From Flammeovirgaceae bacterium 311 (GTDB taxonomy: Bacteria > Bacteroidota > Bacteroidia > Cytophagales > Cyclobacteriaceae), in contig CP004371.1 of the NCBI GenBank assembly GCA_000597885.1, positions 1,752,501 to 1,816,500 of the forward strand: a stretch of 64,000 nucleotides of DNA. The letters are read 5' to 3'. Positions 1 to 8,424 of the stretch are shown here, in pieces. Below the pieces are notes generated by a model. That model saw only the letters and a list, made by a program, of their open reading frames with translations, was not told the DNA's origin and made no database searches. Each line of letters starts with the position of its first letter. Within the stretch, counting starts at the first letter, position 1. The position numbers were made by a program, and so were the translations under genes.

Positions 1-58
1 ATACCTCCAGGCCTTGTGCCCGAACGGGAGTGCAAACATAGCACTCCCCGGACATCAT
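1..58 (-). CDS. possible 5' end of an unidentified gene cut by the window edge
   Basis: A minus-strand reading frame opens with two consecutive ATG codons at 58 and 55 and runs without a stop to the window edge, about 19 codons with several Cys. It lies 87 bases downstream of the DAHP synthase stop and could be the next gene in the same direction. Nineteen codons are too few to recognise a family, and an open frame of this length occurs easily by chance. Confidence 0.2.
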   Translation of the reverse strand, partial: MMSGECYVCTPVRAQGLEV

Positions 59-145
59 TTCAAAACCTCATGATTGATTATTTTCACCATATTGGTATGT
101 ATTTCTTATAAGAAATATATACAACTGGCAATAAAGCGCTTCAGC

Positions 146-1159
146 CTATACAAATTCAGCACGTAATTGAGCTGTCTTGCGCAGACGCTCGATCATTTGT
201 ATACTTTCTTCATGGTTCAGGGTTTGCTGCCCGTCACTGTGTGCCTGCTCCGGACGCTCATGCACTTCTACAATCACACCATCAGCACCTGCCATTACGG
301 CGGCCAGGGCCATTGGCTCTACATAATGACGGATACCAATACCATGAGAAGGATCTACTACTACCGGTAAATGTGTTTTTTCCTTTAGAATAGGTACAGC
401 ATTCAGATCAAGGGTATTGCGGCTGGAACGCTCGTAGGTACGGATACCACGCTCACAAAGGATCAGGTTTTCGTTGCCGCCACTGAATACGTACTCTGCC
501 GAGTAAAGCAGCTCTTCAATAGTGCCGCTGATGCCCCGCTTGATCATCACCGCCTTATCAATCTTACCCAGCTCATCGAGCAGGTTAAAGTTCTGGGTGT
601 TGCGGGCGCCTACCTGGAATACATCCACATAGGGATACATTTCCTCGATCTGGGATACCTGCATTACCTCGGTAATGATTTTGATGCCTGCTTCCTGGGC
701 CAGCTGGTACCACAGCTTCAGACCATCGATGCCCATACCACGGAAAGAGTATGGAGAGCTGCGGGGCTTGAATACACCCCCGCGCATAATGCGCACGCCG
801 GTATCCTTCAGGTGCTGAATGGTCTGGCGGATCTGCTCCTCTCCTTCTATGGAACAAGGTCCCAGCATGATGGCCAGGTCTCCCTGTCCAATCGTTACGC
901 CATCACCCAGATCAATTACCGTTGGCTTTACCTTCCATTTCGATGATACCAGTTTGTACTCATCAGATACCCTGTGTATATCGGCAATACCGGGCATGTT
1001 GGCAATCTGGCGAATATCAAAATCCGCTTTGCCGATGCCAATCAGGTAGTGGCCGTACTGGGTGCGGGCTTCGCTAAGTTTGTAGCCAATGCTCTTGGCT
1101 TTGTCTGTGATGGCAGCTTTTTGCTGTTCATCCACATCCTTTTGTAACTGAATGATCAT
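146..1159 (-). CDS. aroF: 3-deoxy-7-phosphoheptulonate (DAHP) synthase
   Basis: This enzyme condenses phosphoenolpyruvate and erythrose-4-phosphate in the first step of the shikimate pathway, in the cytosol. The 337-aa protein has an N-terminal ferredoxin-like domain (about residues 1-70), then a TIM-barrel with the metal/PEP-site segments GPCSIEG (about 100) and KPRSSPYSFRG, and the late motif VDPSHGIG. This is the AroA-I-beta class, where the N-terminal domain is usually the feedback-sensing part. The gene is the last of the trp transcription unit, 18 bases after trpA, so precursor supply appears tied to tryptophan demand. It could respond to Phe, Tyr or neither; the sequence does not say. 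Confidence 0.93.
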   Translation of the reverse strand: MIIQLQKDVDEQQKAAITDKAKSIGYKLSEARTQYGHYLIGIGKADFDIRQIANMPGIADIHRVSDEYKLVSSKWKVKPTVIDLGDGVTIGQGDLAIMLGPCSIEGEEQIRQTIQHLKDTGVRIMRGGVFKPRSSPYSFRGMGIDGLKLWYQLAQEAGIKIITEVMQVSQIEEMYPYVDVFQVGARNTQNFNLLDELGKIDKAVMIKRGISGTIEELLYSAEYVFSGGNENLILCERGIRTYERSSRNTLDLNAVPILKEKTHLPVVVDPSHGIGIRHYVEPMALAAVMAGADGVIVEVHERPEQAHSDGQQTLNHEESIQMIERLRKTAQLRAEFV

Positions 1160-1177
1160 GATTGTTCAGGCTGTTTA

Positions 1178-1975
1178 TTAATTATTTTCTTTTATCGATT
1201 TTACGAACCGGATGATGTCATGCTCCAGGTTCTGGCTGCCGCTTAGCAGGTTAATAAAGGCACTGCCAATGATTGCTCCTTTGGCATAGCGTGAAGCAAG
1301 CTGGAAGGTGTCTCTGTCGGAAATACCAAAGCCAATAAGGCGCGGATTCTGCAGATTCATTCCATTAATGCGTTCGAAGTAACGGATCTGCTCTTCTGTG
1401 ATGCCTTTTTTGGCACCGGTGATGGAGGCAGACGATACCATGTAAATAAAGCCGCTGCTGTTCTCATCAATCTCACGCACCCGCGCTTCGGAAGTTTGCG
1501 GAGAGATCAGGAAGATGTTGTGCAGGCCGTACTGCTGGAATACAGGCTGGTAAAACTCCCGGTACTCGTACATGGGCAGGTCGGGCAGAATAAGACCGTC
1601 GATCCCTGCTTCGGCACATTTCTGGCAAAAGCGCTCTACACCAAACTGCAGCACAGGATTAAAATAACCCATGAGTACAACGGGTACAGAAACCTCTTTT
1701 CGCAGCTCTTTCAGCTGCTCAAAAAGAAGCTTCATGGTCATGCCGGCATCGAGCGCCTTTTGGTTACTGGCCTGGATGGTAGGGCCATCGGCCACAGGAT
1801 CGGAATAGGGCAGGCCAATTTCAATAATATCAGCCCCGCCTTTTTCCAGGGCTTTCAGTATCGGGAGGGTATCGTTTAGCTTAGGATACCCGGCTGTAAA
1901 ATACACATTCAGGATGTTCTCCTTTTTTTCCTGAAAGAGGGTATCCAATCTGTTTTGTATGGCTGTTACGGGCAT
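1178..1975 (-). CDS. trpA: tryptophan synthase alpha chain
   Basis: TrpA splits indole-3-glycerol phosphate to indole and glyceraldehyde-3-phosphate and channels indole to TrpB. The 265-aa TIM barrel carries the family motif EIGLPYSDPVADGPTIQ, which contains both catalytic acids (Glu of EIGLP, Asp of VADGP), and the phosphate-loop segment GFGISDRD near residue 215. Length is normal for the family. It lies downstream of trpB with a spacer of about 105 bases that contains a GATACCTGA-type short repeat, longer than the overlaps seen elsewhere in the operon. Confidence 0.96.
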   Translation of the reverse strand: MPVTAIQNRLDTLFQEKKENILNVYFTAGYPKLNDTLPILKALEKGGADIIEIGLPYSDPVADGPTIQASNQKALDAGMTMKLLFEQLKELRKEVSVPVVLMGYFNPVLQFGVERFCQKCAEAGIDGLILPDLPMYEYREFYQPVFQQYGLHNIFLISPQTSEARVREIDENSSGFIYMVSSASITGAKKGITEEQIRYFERINGMNLQNPRLIGFGISDRDTFQLASRYAKGAIIGSAFINLLSGSQNLEHDIIRFVKSIKENN

Positions 1976-2040
1976 TGCTTAAATGTTTTATGGTATAGTA
2001 AGAAAGCGGCTGGTGTAGTCGGTGTGCACTCCAGGTCTCA

Positions 2041-2080
2041 ACCAGATACCTGATACACGATACCTGAAGCCTGACACCTA
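2041..2080. repeat. degenerate GATACCTGA-type intergenic repeat (trpB-trpA spacer)
   Basis: The spacer holds near-tandem copies of a GATACCTGA-like unit (2045-2053 and 2060-2067), followed by CTGACACCTA. Related GGTATG/GTATCAGG strings occur in the trpC-trpD and trpD-trpG spacers and after the transaldolase gene, so this looks like a dispersed, degenerate intergenic repeat rather than coding sequence. No protein-coding signal is seen in it. Confidence 0.5.
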
Positions 2081-3283
2081 TCAATACCCTCCCCAGCGGA
2101 TATAGGTCTCCAAGTCTTTATCGCCTCGGCCGCTAAGGTTTACTACTACTATATCTGTTGGCTGAAGCTGCATTTCTTTCAATGCTGCCAGTGCATGGGC
2201 AGATTCCACGGCAGGGATAATGCCTTCCCTTCTGGCCAGGTGAATACCGGCATCCATGGCATCGGCATCGGTAATGGCAATAAATTGGGCACGCTTGCTG
2301 TTGAACAGGTGCGCGTGGAGCGGACCAATACCCGGATAGTCTAATCCGGCAGAAATGCTGTAGGGCTCCACTACCTGGCCATCTTCGGTTTGCATCAGCA
2401 GGGTTTGGCTGCCATGCAACACGCCTGGCTTACCCAGTGCAGTGGTTGCCGCAGACTGGCCGCTGCTTACCCCCTTTCCTGCTGCTTCTACCGCAACCAG
2501 TTTCACTTCAGGCTCATCGAGGTAATGGTAAAAAGCACCGGCGGCATTGGAACCTCCACCCACACAGGCTACCACATGGGTAGGAAGCTCCGAACCTGTT
2601 TTTTCTTTTAGCTGCCAGCGGATCTCTTCGCTGATGATGGCCTGCAAACGGGTTACCATGTCGGGGTAAGGGTGCGGGCCTACTACACTGCCAATGATAT
2701 AATGCGTTTCCTGTGGATTGTTGATCCAGTGGCGCATGGCTTCGTTGGTGGCATCCTTCAGGGTCTGGCTGCCGCTGGTAGCTGGCCGAACTTCGGCTCC
2801 CAGGATCTTCATGCGTTCTACATTGGGTTTCTGGCGCTCCATATCATGGCTGCCCATGTACACAATGCACTCAAGTCCCATCAGGGCGCATACCGTTGCA
2901 GTTGCTACACCGTGCTGGCCGGCGCCGGTTTCAGCAATAATCTTGTGCTTGCCCAGGCGCTTCGCCAAAAGAATCTGCCCAACAGTATTATTTACCTTGT
3001 GTGCGCCGGTGTGGCAGAGGTCTTCCCGCTTCAGGAATATCTGTGCCCCGAATTCTTCTGAAAGACGCTTGGCCGGATAAAGCGGTGTGGGTCTGCCTAC
3101 ATAATCGCGCAACAGCTGGTGATACTCCTGCTGAAACTCGGGGCTGTAGATGATCTCGAGGTAGCGCTCCCGCAGCTCTTCCACATTGGGATAGAGCATT
3201 TCGGGAATAAAGCTGCCGCCAAACTGGCCATAATAGCCCCTGTCGTTTACAGCAAAAGATGGTTTTATATTTTCAGTGTTCAT
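2081..3283 (-). CDS. trpB: tryptophan synthase beta chain
   Basis: TrpB uses pyridoxal phosphate to join indole and serine into tryptophan. The 400-aa protein has the PLP-lysine segment KREDLCHTGAHKVNN (about residues 85-100, the Lys after HTGAH), the GAGQHG loop, the phosphate-binding CVGGGSNAAG and the C-terminal SGRGDKD. It starts in a 4-base ATGA overlap with trpF, which indicates translational coupling. The sequence is of the standard TrpB1 type that works with TrpA, not the stand-alone TrpB2 type. Confidence 0.97.
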   Translation of the reverse strand: MNTENIKPSFAVNDRGYYGQFGGSFIPEMLYPNVEELRERYLEIIYSPEFQQEYHQLLRDYVGRPTPLYPAKRLSEEFGAQIFLKREDLCHTGAHKVNNTVGQILLAKRLGKHKIIAETGAGQHGVATATVCALMGLECIVYMGSHDMERQKPNVERMKILGAEVRPATSGSQTLKDATNEAMRHWINNPQETHYIIGSVVGPHPYPDMVTRLQAIISEEIRWQLKEKTGSELPTHVVACVGGGSNAAGAFYHYLDEPEVKLVAVEAAGKGVSSGQSAATTALGKPGVLHGSQTLLMQTEDGQVVEPYSISAGLDYPGIGPLHAHLFNSKRAQFIAITDADAMDAGIHLARREGIIPAVESAHALAALKEMQLQPTDIVVVNLSGRGDKDLETYIRWGGY

Positions 3284-3939
3284 AACTGTTTCTTGTTATC
3301 TGCTAAAAGTACCGGATGCTGTAACAGCTCCTGCAGGGCCGATATATTTTTAAGCCCTGGTGCTGTTTCAAACTTACTGTTCACATCCAGGGCATGGAGT
3401 GGCAGGTGCTGCAGCTGAGCCAATTGCTCCAGTGAGGTAACCTCTACCCCACCACTAAGGATAATGGGCACCTGCAGCGAATACCCCTCGATCAGTTGCC
3501 AGTTAAAAGCCCGGCCATTGCCTCCATATTGCTTCCCCTGGGTATCGAACAGAAAGTAATCTGCTACTTCGACGTATGGTTGGAGCTGATCAAGACTGAA
3601 GCCCTCTCCTACCCGAAATACTTTGATTACCTCCAGCCCTGCCTGCTGCAGCTGCCTGCAAAGGGCGGGCGATTCGTCCCCATGAAGCTGCACTGCCTGT
3701 AACCCGTAGCGACAGACCTGCGCTAAGACTTCTTCGGCAGGGGCATTTACAAATACCCCTACCTTTTTGATATGCTTAGGCAACTGCGCAAGGCTTTCCG
3801 GCTGCAGGCTATGCGGCATATAGCGGGGACTTTTCTCAAAAAAAATAAATCCCAGGTAATCCGGCTGCAGGGCAGCAACTGCCTGCAGGTTTTCCGGATC
3901 CTTCATGCCACACACCTTTACTTTCAGAGAACGCTCCAT
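3280..3939 (-). CDS. trpF: phosphoribosylanthranilate isomerase
   Basis: TrpF performs the Amadori rearrangement of phosphoribosylanthranilate to CdRP. The 219-aa TIM barrel begins with the diagnostic KVCGMKDPENL (catalytic Cys), has QLHGDES in the middle and LSGGVEV plus ALDVNSKFE near the C-terminus (catalytic Asp in DVNS). A GTG one codon earlier (3942) overlaps the trpC stop codon as TAGTG; the ATG at 3939 is preferred. Either way trpC and trpF are effectively abutting and likely coupled. Confidence 0.95.
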   Translation of the reverse strand: MERSLKVKVCGMKDPENLQAVAALQPDYLGFIFFEKSPRYMPHSLQPESLAQLPKHIKKVGVFVNAPAEEVLAQVCRYGLQAVQLHGDESPALCRQLQQAGLEVIKVFRVGEGFSLDQLQPYVEVADYFLFDTQGKQYGGNGRAFNWQLIEGYSLQVPIILSGGVEVTSLEQLAQLQHLPLHALDVNSKFETAPGLKNISALQELLQHPVLLADNKKQL

Positions 3940-3941
3940 CA

Positions 3942-4787
3942 CTAGCGGCTTAGCGAATCCTGCAGAGATTGTGCCTGCGCCTGCTTCTTTTTCTGCTGAA
4001 GCACCTCCAGGTCATGTACAAAACGGGCAGCGGCCTGCTCCGGACGGCTGTGCTGCATAAAGCTTTCGCCAATAAGGAAGCCGTTGTAGCCATGGTCACG
4101 CAATTCTACAATGGTAGCGGGGTTGGAGATACCGCTTTCGCTGATGCGCACAAAATCCTGCGGAATGTGCTGTGCCAGCTCTTTGGATACGGCCACATCA
4201 GTTACAAAGGTGTTTAGATTACGGTTGTTTACACCAATCAGATCTATCTCCGGATGCAGGTTCTGCTGCAGTTCTTCCAGGTTGTGTACCTCCATCAACA
4301 CCTCCAGATCCAGCGTTTTGGCAAAAGCAGCCAGTTCTTTCAGCTTTGCAGGCTCAAGAATTGCCGCAATCAGCAGTATGGCATCGGCACCAATGGCTTT
4401 TGCTTCCACGATCTGGTACTCTTCCAGCACAAAATCCTTGCGCAGAATTGGGCAATAGTTGAATTTTCGGGCAACCGTCAGGTCTTCGTTTTTGCCGCCA
4501 AAGAACTTTCTGTCGGTAATCACGCTAAGTGCCGAAGCGCCCGCCTGCATATACCCAATAGAAGTACGCTCTACCGCTGCATAAGGGTTGATCACACCTT
4601 TGCTGGGCGACTGGCGCTTGAACTCGGCAATGATGCCTGACTTATCTTCACGCAGCACATACTTCTTTAAGCTTACGGTTTTACTGCCAAAATAAATGCT
4701 TTGCTCCAGCAATTTGATGGGGTACAGGCTGATACGCTCTGCTACTTCTGCCTGTTTGTGCTTTACGATCTCTTGGAGAATTGACAT
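3942..4787 (-). CDS. trpC: indole-3-glycerol phosphate synthase
   Basis: TrpC closes the indole ring of CdRP with loss of CO2. Motifs include EFKRQSPSKG (catalytic Lys), LRKDFVLEEYQI, EVHNLEEL and GVNNRNL, ending with SESGI and GFLIGESFM. The start is placed at the ATG at 4787 (MSILQEIVKHK...), which begins the conserved N-terminal helix. The frame is open 30 codons further upstream but that part has no family resemblance. The C-terminal roughly 25 residues are a Gln-rich tail not needed for the fold. It is a single-function enzyme, not fused to TrpF. Confidence 0.95.
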   Translation of the reverse strand: MSILQEIVKHKQAEVAERISLYPIKLLEQSIYFGSKTVSLKKYVLREDKSGIIAEFKRQSPSKGVINPYAAVERTSIGYMQAGASALSVITDRKFFGGKNEDLTVARKFNYCPILRKDFVLEEYQIVEAKAIGADAILLIAAILEPAKLKELAAFAKTLDLEVLMEVHNLEELQQNLHPEIDLIGVNNRNLNTFVTDVAVSKELAQHIPQDFVRISESGISNPATIVELRDHGYNGFLIGESFMQHSRPEQAAARFVHDLEVLQQKKKQAQAQSLQDSLSR

Positions 4788-4814
4788 GGTCTGATATTGT
4801 TTTAGGTAAGTTTT

Positions 4815-4865
4815 AAGGTATGGGGTTTGAGGTATGAGGCTGTCCGCCACTGCGGTATGAGGGGA
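4815..4865. repeat. degenerate GGTATG intergenic repeat (trpD-trpC spacer)
   Basis: Three GGTATG units occur in about 45 bases (starting near 4818, 4831 and 4854), the last two flanking an AGGC-GTCCGCCA-CTGC core. The trpD-trpG spacer has a similar arrangement with a shortened core. It falls between the trpD stop and the trpC start and explains why the trpC frame is open upstream. Confidence 0.5.
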
Positions 4866-4921
4866 TGTGATTTTCAACTTTTATTCGAAGCAGTTATTCA
4901 CTCACCCACTCATGCACTCTT

Positions 4922-5935
4922 TTAACTCATCTGGACGGAGGTTTTTTGTTTATCGCCGATGAGGGTTCGGAATGCATCAAGCGCCTTGCCGGTGCGAAGG
5001 CTGGTTCTGGCCAGCTCTACACCTTCTGCGAGGCTGCATTCCTTGGCTACATGCAGCGCCATGCCTGCATTAGCAAGAACAGCCGATTCCTGGGCCTGGG
5101 TTCCTTCGCCCCTCAGCACCCGCTCAAAAATGGCAGCGGCTTCCTCTATGGTACCCCCGCCAAACAGTTGATCTTCTTTTAATTCAGGCAGGTAAAAGTC
5201 TTTGGGCTGCAAGAGCTGTTCGCTGCTGCTGCCGTATACTTTCACTGCGCCGGTAAGGCTTACCTCGTCGTAACCATCCAGCGCATGTACAATGGCATAT
5301 TGTTTGTCTGTAGTCTGATAGAGGTAGGCATACAAACGTGCCAGCTCCAGGCTAAATACCCCCACCAGTTGCTTATGCGGATTAGCCGGGTTCACCATAG
5401 GCCCCAGCATGTTGAAGAAGGTCTTTACCCCCAGCTCCCGGCGGATAGGGCCTACATTTTTCATAGCCGGGTGAAAGAGCGGTGCATGCAGAAAACAAAT
5501 ATTTGCCTCATCCAGGCTCTTTTCCAGCACCTCTTTATCCTGGGTGAAATTATAGCCAAAGTGCTGCAGCAAATTACTGGAGCCACAGGCCGATGATACC
5601 CCATAGTTGCCATGCTTGGCTACCGTCTGACCAGCGCCCGCAACGACAAATGCACTAAGGGTGCTTATATTAAAGGTATCCTTGCCATCGCCCCCGGTAC
5701 CGCAGAGGTCCATGGTATCATAGGCCGAAAGATCTACCGCCAGGCACTGCTCCAGCATGGCTTCCCGAAAACCCATCAGCTCATCAACGGTAATGTTGCG
5801 CATCAGGTATACGGTAATAAAAGCGGCAATCTGGCTGCCATTGTATACGCCCTGTGTTAGTTTAAGCAACACCTCACGGGCCGTTGCCCGGTCCAGTGTT
5901 TTATGTTCTATCAGCTGATTAAGTATGTCTTTCAT
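4922..5935 (-). CDS. trpD: anthranilate phosphoribosyltransferase
   Basis: TrpD transfers the phosphoribosyl group of PRPP to anthranilate. The 337-aa protein shows the PRPP-binding glycine loop DLCGTGGDGKDTFNIST (about residues 78-94), KHGNYGVSSACGSSNLL, and the anthranilate-site region RRELGVKTFFNMLGPMVNP. Size and order are those of a stand-alone TrpD, not a TrpGD fusion. It is separated from trpG by about 130 bases containing an AT-rich palindromic run (near 5989-6010) and a short repeat. Confidence 0.96.
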   Translation of the reverse strand: MKDILNQLIEHKTLDRATAREVLLKLTQGVYNGSQIAAFITVYLMRNITVDELMGFREAMLEQCLAVDLSAYDTMDLCGTGGDGKDTFNISTLSAFVVAGAGQTVAKHGNYGVSSACGSSNLLQHFGYNFTQDKEVLEKSLDEANICFLHAPLFHPAMKNVGPIRRELGVKTFFNMLGPMVNPANPHKQLVGVFSLELARLYAYLYQTTDKQYAIVHALDGYDEVSLTGAVKVYGSSSEQLLQPKDFYLPELKEDQLFGGGTIEEAAAIFERVLRGEGTQAQESAVLANAGMALHVAKECSLAEGVELARTSLRTGKALDAFRTLIGDKQKTSVQMS

Positions 5936-5940
5936 AGTTG

Positions 5941-5988
5941 GGTATCGGGTATGAGATATCAGGCCGCTGCCGTATGTATCAGGTATGT
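5941..5988. repeat. degenerate GGTATC/GTATG intergenic repeat (trpG-trpD spacer)
   Basis: The stretch reads GGTATCGGGTATGAGATATC, then AGGCCGCTGCCGTATG and TATCAGGTATG. It resembles the trpD-trpC spacer repeat in layout (GGTATG, AGGC core, CTGC, GTATG). It is followed by an AT-only run at 5989-6005. No coding potential is evident. Confidence 0.45.
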
Positions 5989-6064
5989 TGTATATAATAT
6001 ATAGTATATTGACTGAAGCATTCTTTGTGTTGGAAGATGATGATCGCAGCGCCTAAACATTCAC

Positions 6065-6640
6065 TCATTTATCATCTAGCCAATTCCGTAGCATTTCGGT
6101 TCCATGCTGGGTGAGAATGCTTTCGGGGTGAAACTGTACGCCTCTTATTCTGTACTCCCTATGACGCAGGGCCATTACAGCTCCGTTTTCGTCTACAGCA
6201 GTAATTTCCAGGCCCGTATCGGGCTTACAGGTATCGGCTACTACAGCCCAGCTATGGTAGCGGCCCACCTGAAAGCTCCGGGGTAATCCTTTAAATAGAG
6301 TATCCTCCTTTTGCAGCAGGCAGGTGGTGGCAACGCCATGATGCACCTGCGAGAGGTTATGGAGTTTTGCGCCAAAAGCCTCGCCCAGTGCCTGGTGCCC
6401 CAGGCACACACCAAAAATATCTTTCTGCTTTCCATACTCTTTAATAACCGCCGGCATCAGGCCTGCTTCATCAGGAATACCCGGTCCGGGAGAAAGCAGT
6501 ATTTTGTCGTATGCTTCTACTTCTTCCAGTGTAAAAGCATCGTTGCGCACCACGCGAAGAGGCGCCCCCAGCGACTTTAAAATGTGCACCAGGTTATAGG
6601 TAAAGCTATCGTAGTTGTCTATGACTAATATCTCTGCCAT
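6065..6640 (-). CDS. trpG: anthranilate synthase glutamine amidotransferase component
   Basis: TrpG hydrolyses glutamine and passes ammonia to TrpE. The 191-aa class I glutamine amidotransferase has the oxyanion loop SPGPGIPDEAG, the nucleophile elbow GVCLGHQAL (Cys near residue 79) and the His-Glu pair in VQFHPESIL. It follows trpE by 3 bases. A dual role in folate synthesis (PabA) is possible since one amidotransferase often serves both, but its place in the trp operon supports TrpG. Confidence 0.95.
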   Translation of the reverse strand: MAEILVIDNYDSFTYNLVHILKSLGAPLRVVRNDAFTLEEVEAYDKILLSPGPGIPDEAGLMPAVIKEYGKQKDIFGVCLGHQALGEAFGAKLHNLSQVHHGVATTCLLQKEDTLFKGLPRSFQVGRYHSWAVVADTCKPDTGLEITAVDENGAVMALRHREYRIRGVQFHPESILTQHGTEMLRNWLDDK

Positions 6641-6643
6641 GGC

Positions 6644-8077
6644 TTATTTAAGCGTTTGAGCCAGTTGTAAGGCTTTGCGAAGCGCAGCCAGTTTATTATG
6701 CACTTCCTGTAATTCTCCTTCGGTACTGCTTTTGGCCACAACACCGCCACCAGCCTGGTAGTGCAGCACACCATCTTTGCTAAGGAAAGAACGAATCATA
6801 ATAGCATGATTGAATAAAGGTTTTCTGTCGCCACCGTTGAAGCCCATAAAGCCAATGGCACCACCATAATAGCTGCGCGGGCTGGGCTCCAGACGCTCAA
6901 TGAGCTGCATGGCCATGTGTTTGGGAGCGCCGCTCAGGGTACCGGCCGGAAAAGTATCGGCTACCATCTGGACCGGGTTAATGCCTGCATCTAGCGTTCC
7001 CTGCACCATCGATACCAGGTGTATTACGTGTGAGTAGAACTGAATTTCCTTTAGTTTTTTTACTTCCACAGAATGGCCATGGCGGCTTAGGTCGTTGCGG
7101 GCAAGATCTACCAGCATTACGTGCTCAGCGTTTTCCTTTGGATCCTGGGCCAGCCTGCGTGCCAGCTCGGCATCGGCCTCGTCGTTGCCGGTGCGCCTGA
7201 AGGTACCTGCAATGGGAAATATCTGGGCTTTATCGCCTTTCATCACCAGCTGGGCCTCTGGAGAGGAGCCAAAGATGCGAAAGTTGCCATAATCAAAATA
7301 GAATAAGTATGGCGAGGGATTAATGCTGCGCAGGGCACGGTACACATTAAAATCGTCGCCTTTATAGGCTGTTTGAAAGCGACGGCTTAATACGATCTGA
7401 AATACATCGCCCCGCTGGCAGTGATCTATGCCTTTCTGAATTATCTCCAGAAACTCCGCATCTTCTATGTTGGTCTTTTCTTCACCGGTTGTCTCAAAGG
7501 TGTAAGAGGGTAGGTTTTTGTTTTGCAGTACCGATTCCAGCGTATCAAGCCCTCCGTTCAGCTGCTGCCCTTCCAGGCCGTGCTCAAAAAGGTAAAGCTC
7601 GTTGCGGAAATGATCGAGCACAATCACATAACGGAATACACTATACTGAATATCCGGAATCTTGTTTCCGGGCTGCAGGCTGATGTCTTCAAAATAACGG
7701 ACTGCTTCGTAGCTCATGTAGCCAAACAAGCCTCCGGTTACAAAACGTGCATAAGGCTCCTCTGCCGAAAAGGCTGAAGAAAAATGGTAAAGTTTTTCGA
7801 TTACCTGCTGGCGCTGGGCAACGGCTACCTGCCTGCGGCTGCCATCGGGGTAGGTAAGCTGAATCTCTTCATTTTGCACGATAAAGCTTGCCAGGGGTTC
7901 GCAGCAGATATAGCTAAAGCTATTATCGGCACTGTGGTAGTCGGAGCTTTCCAGCAGCAGCGGGTTGGCGTAACGATCCCGCAGTTTCAGGTAAATGCTT
8001 ACCGGCGTATGGGTATCGGCCAGTAGCTTTTTGCTTTTGGTTACCAGGTTAAAAACTTTATTTTCTACAGCTTCCAT
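6644..8077 (-). CDS. trpE: anthranilate synthase component I
   Basis: TrpE converts chorismate to anthranilate using ammonia from TrpG. The 477-aa protein has the tryptophan feedback motif LLLESSD near residue 36-42 (LLES type), the chorismate-enzyme core with IVLSRRF, RSINPSPYLFYFDYG, PIAGTFRRTG, and the C-terminal DTFPAGTLSGAPKHMAM and GAIGFMGFNG. Two layers of control are therefore visible: allosteric inhibition by Trp through the LLES site and attenuation by the leader located 90 bases upstream. The length is normal and the operon order E-G-D-C-F-B-A follows. Confidence 0.97.
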   Translation of the reverse strand: MEAVENKVFNLVTKSKKLLADTHTPVSIYLKLRDRYANPLLLESSDYHSADNSFSYICCEPLASFIVQNEEIQLTYPDGSRRQVAVAQRQQVIEKLYHFSSAFSAEEPYARFVTGGLFGYMSYEAVRYFEDISLQPGNKIPDIQYSVFRYVIVLDHFRNELYLFEHGLEGQQLNGGLDTLESVLQNKNLPSYTFETTGEEKTNIEDAEFLEIIQKGIDHCQRGDVFQIVLSRRFQTAYKGDDFNVYRALRSINPSPYLFYFDYGNFRIFGSSPEAQLVMKGDKAQIFPIAGTFRRTGNDEADAELARRLAQDPKENAEHVMLVDLARNDLSRHGHSVEVKKLKEIQFYSHVIHLVSMVQGTLDAGINPVQMVADTFPAGTLSGAPKHMAMQLIERLEPSPRSYYGGAIGFMGFNGGDRKPLFNHAIMIRSFLSKDGVLHYQAGGGVVAKSSTEGELQEVHNKLAALRKALQLAQTLK

Positions 8078-8101
8078 AAGGGGTTTAGCCAGAATTTTAA
8101 A

Positions 8102-8134
8102 AATAAAAAAAGCCCACTGTGAACAGCGGGCTTT
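8102..8134 (-). terminator. trp attenuator terminator hairpin
   Basis: Read on the minus strand, AAAGCCCGCTGT (8134-8123), a 2-base loop (8122-8121) and ACAGTGGGCTTT (8120-8109) form a 12-bp stem with one G-U pair. A run of T with a single A follows (to about 8102). It sits between the leader peptide and trpE and is a textbook intrinsic terminator in the position of an attenuator. Confidence 0.9.
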
Positions 8135-8171
8135 AAAGCTCTATGCGTAGGTACATACCGGCGCCGTTCAC
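8119..8171 (-). promoter_or_regulatory. trp antiterminator segments
   Basis: GTGAACGGCG (8171-8162), which overlaps the leader stop codon, is complementary over 10 bp (one G-U) to CGCTGTTCAC (8128-8119). The latter spans the 5' arm, loop and start of the 3' arm of the terminator hairpin. The two structures are therefore mutually exclusive. A ribosome halted on the Trp codons (8200-8192) leaves the upstream segment free, while one that reaches the stop covers it. Confidence 0.8.
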
Positions 8172-8227
8172 GTGCAAGATTTGCAAGTGTGCCACCACCA
8201 AGCCATATGTACTGATCTATTCTTCAT
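8168..8227 (-). CDS. trpL: trp leader peptide, 19 aa with WWW
   Basis: A short frame ATG (8227) to TGA (8168) encodes MKNRSVHMAWWWHTCKSCT, with three consecutive TGG codons at 8200-8192. A second in-frame ATG at 8206 would give a 12-residue version that still holds all three Trp codons. The stop codon lies inside the upstream antiterminator segment. Position (90 bases before trpE), composition and the following mutually exclusive hairpins identify it as the sensor of charged tRNA-Trp for attenuation. Its product has no expected function beyond being translated. Confidence 0.88.
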   Translation of the reverse strand: MKNRSVHMAWWWHTCKSCT

Positions 8228-8424
8228 TTCTATTGGCAAGTAAAACAGCCTTTATTATAAATGCAAGCGCCTGCCTTAAAATAATTTAAGAATTGGCTGG
8301 ATTTCGAAAAGATCTTGTTTGACCGCTATACTAAAGTTTGCAGGAATCTCTGGGGATTTACATCTATTTGCAGAATGTATCCGGCAGCTCCCCGTCTTCA
8401 CGCGGATGACAACAAGATTAACGA

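Noticed and set aside
26-48. 8-bp inverted repeat GGGAGTGC/GCACTCCC as trp operon terminator
   Set aside because: No T-run follows on either strand, and it may lie within the start of another gene.
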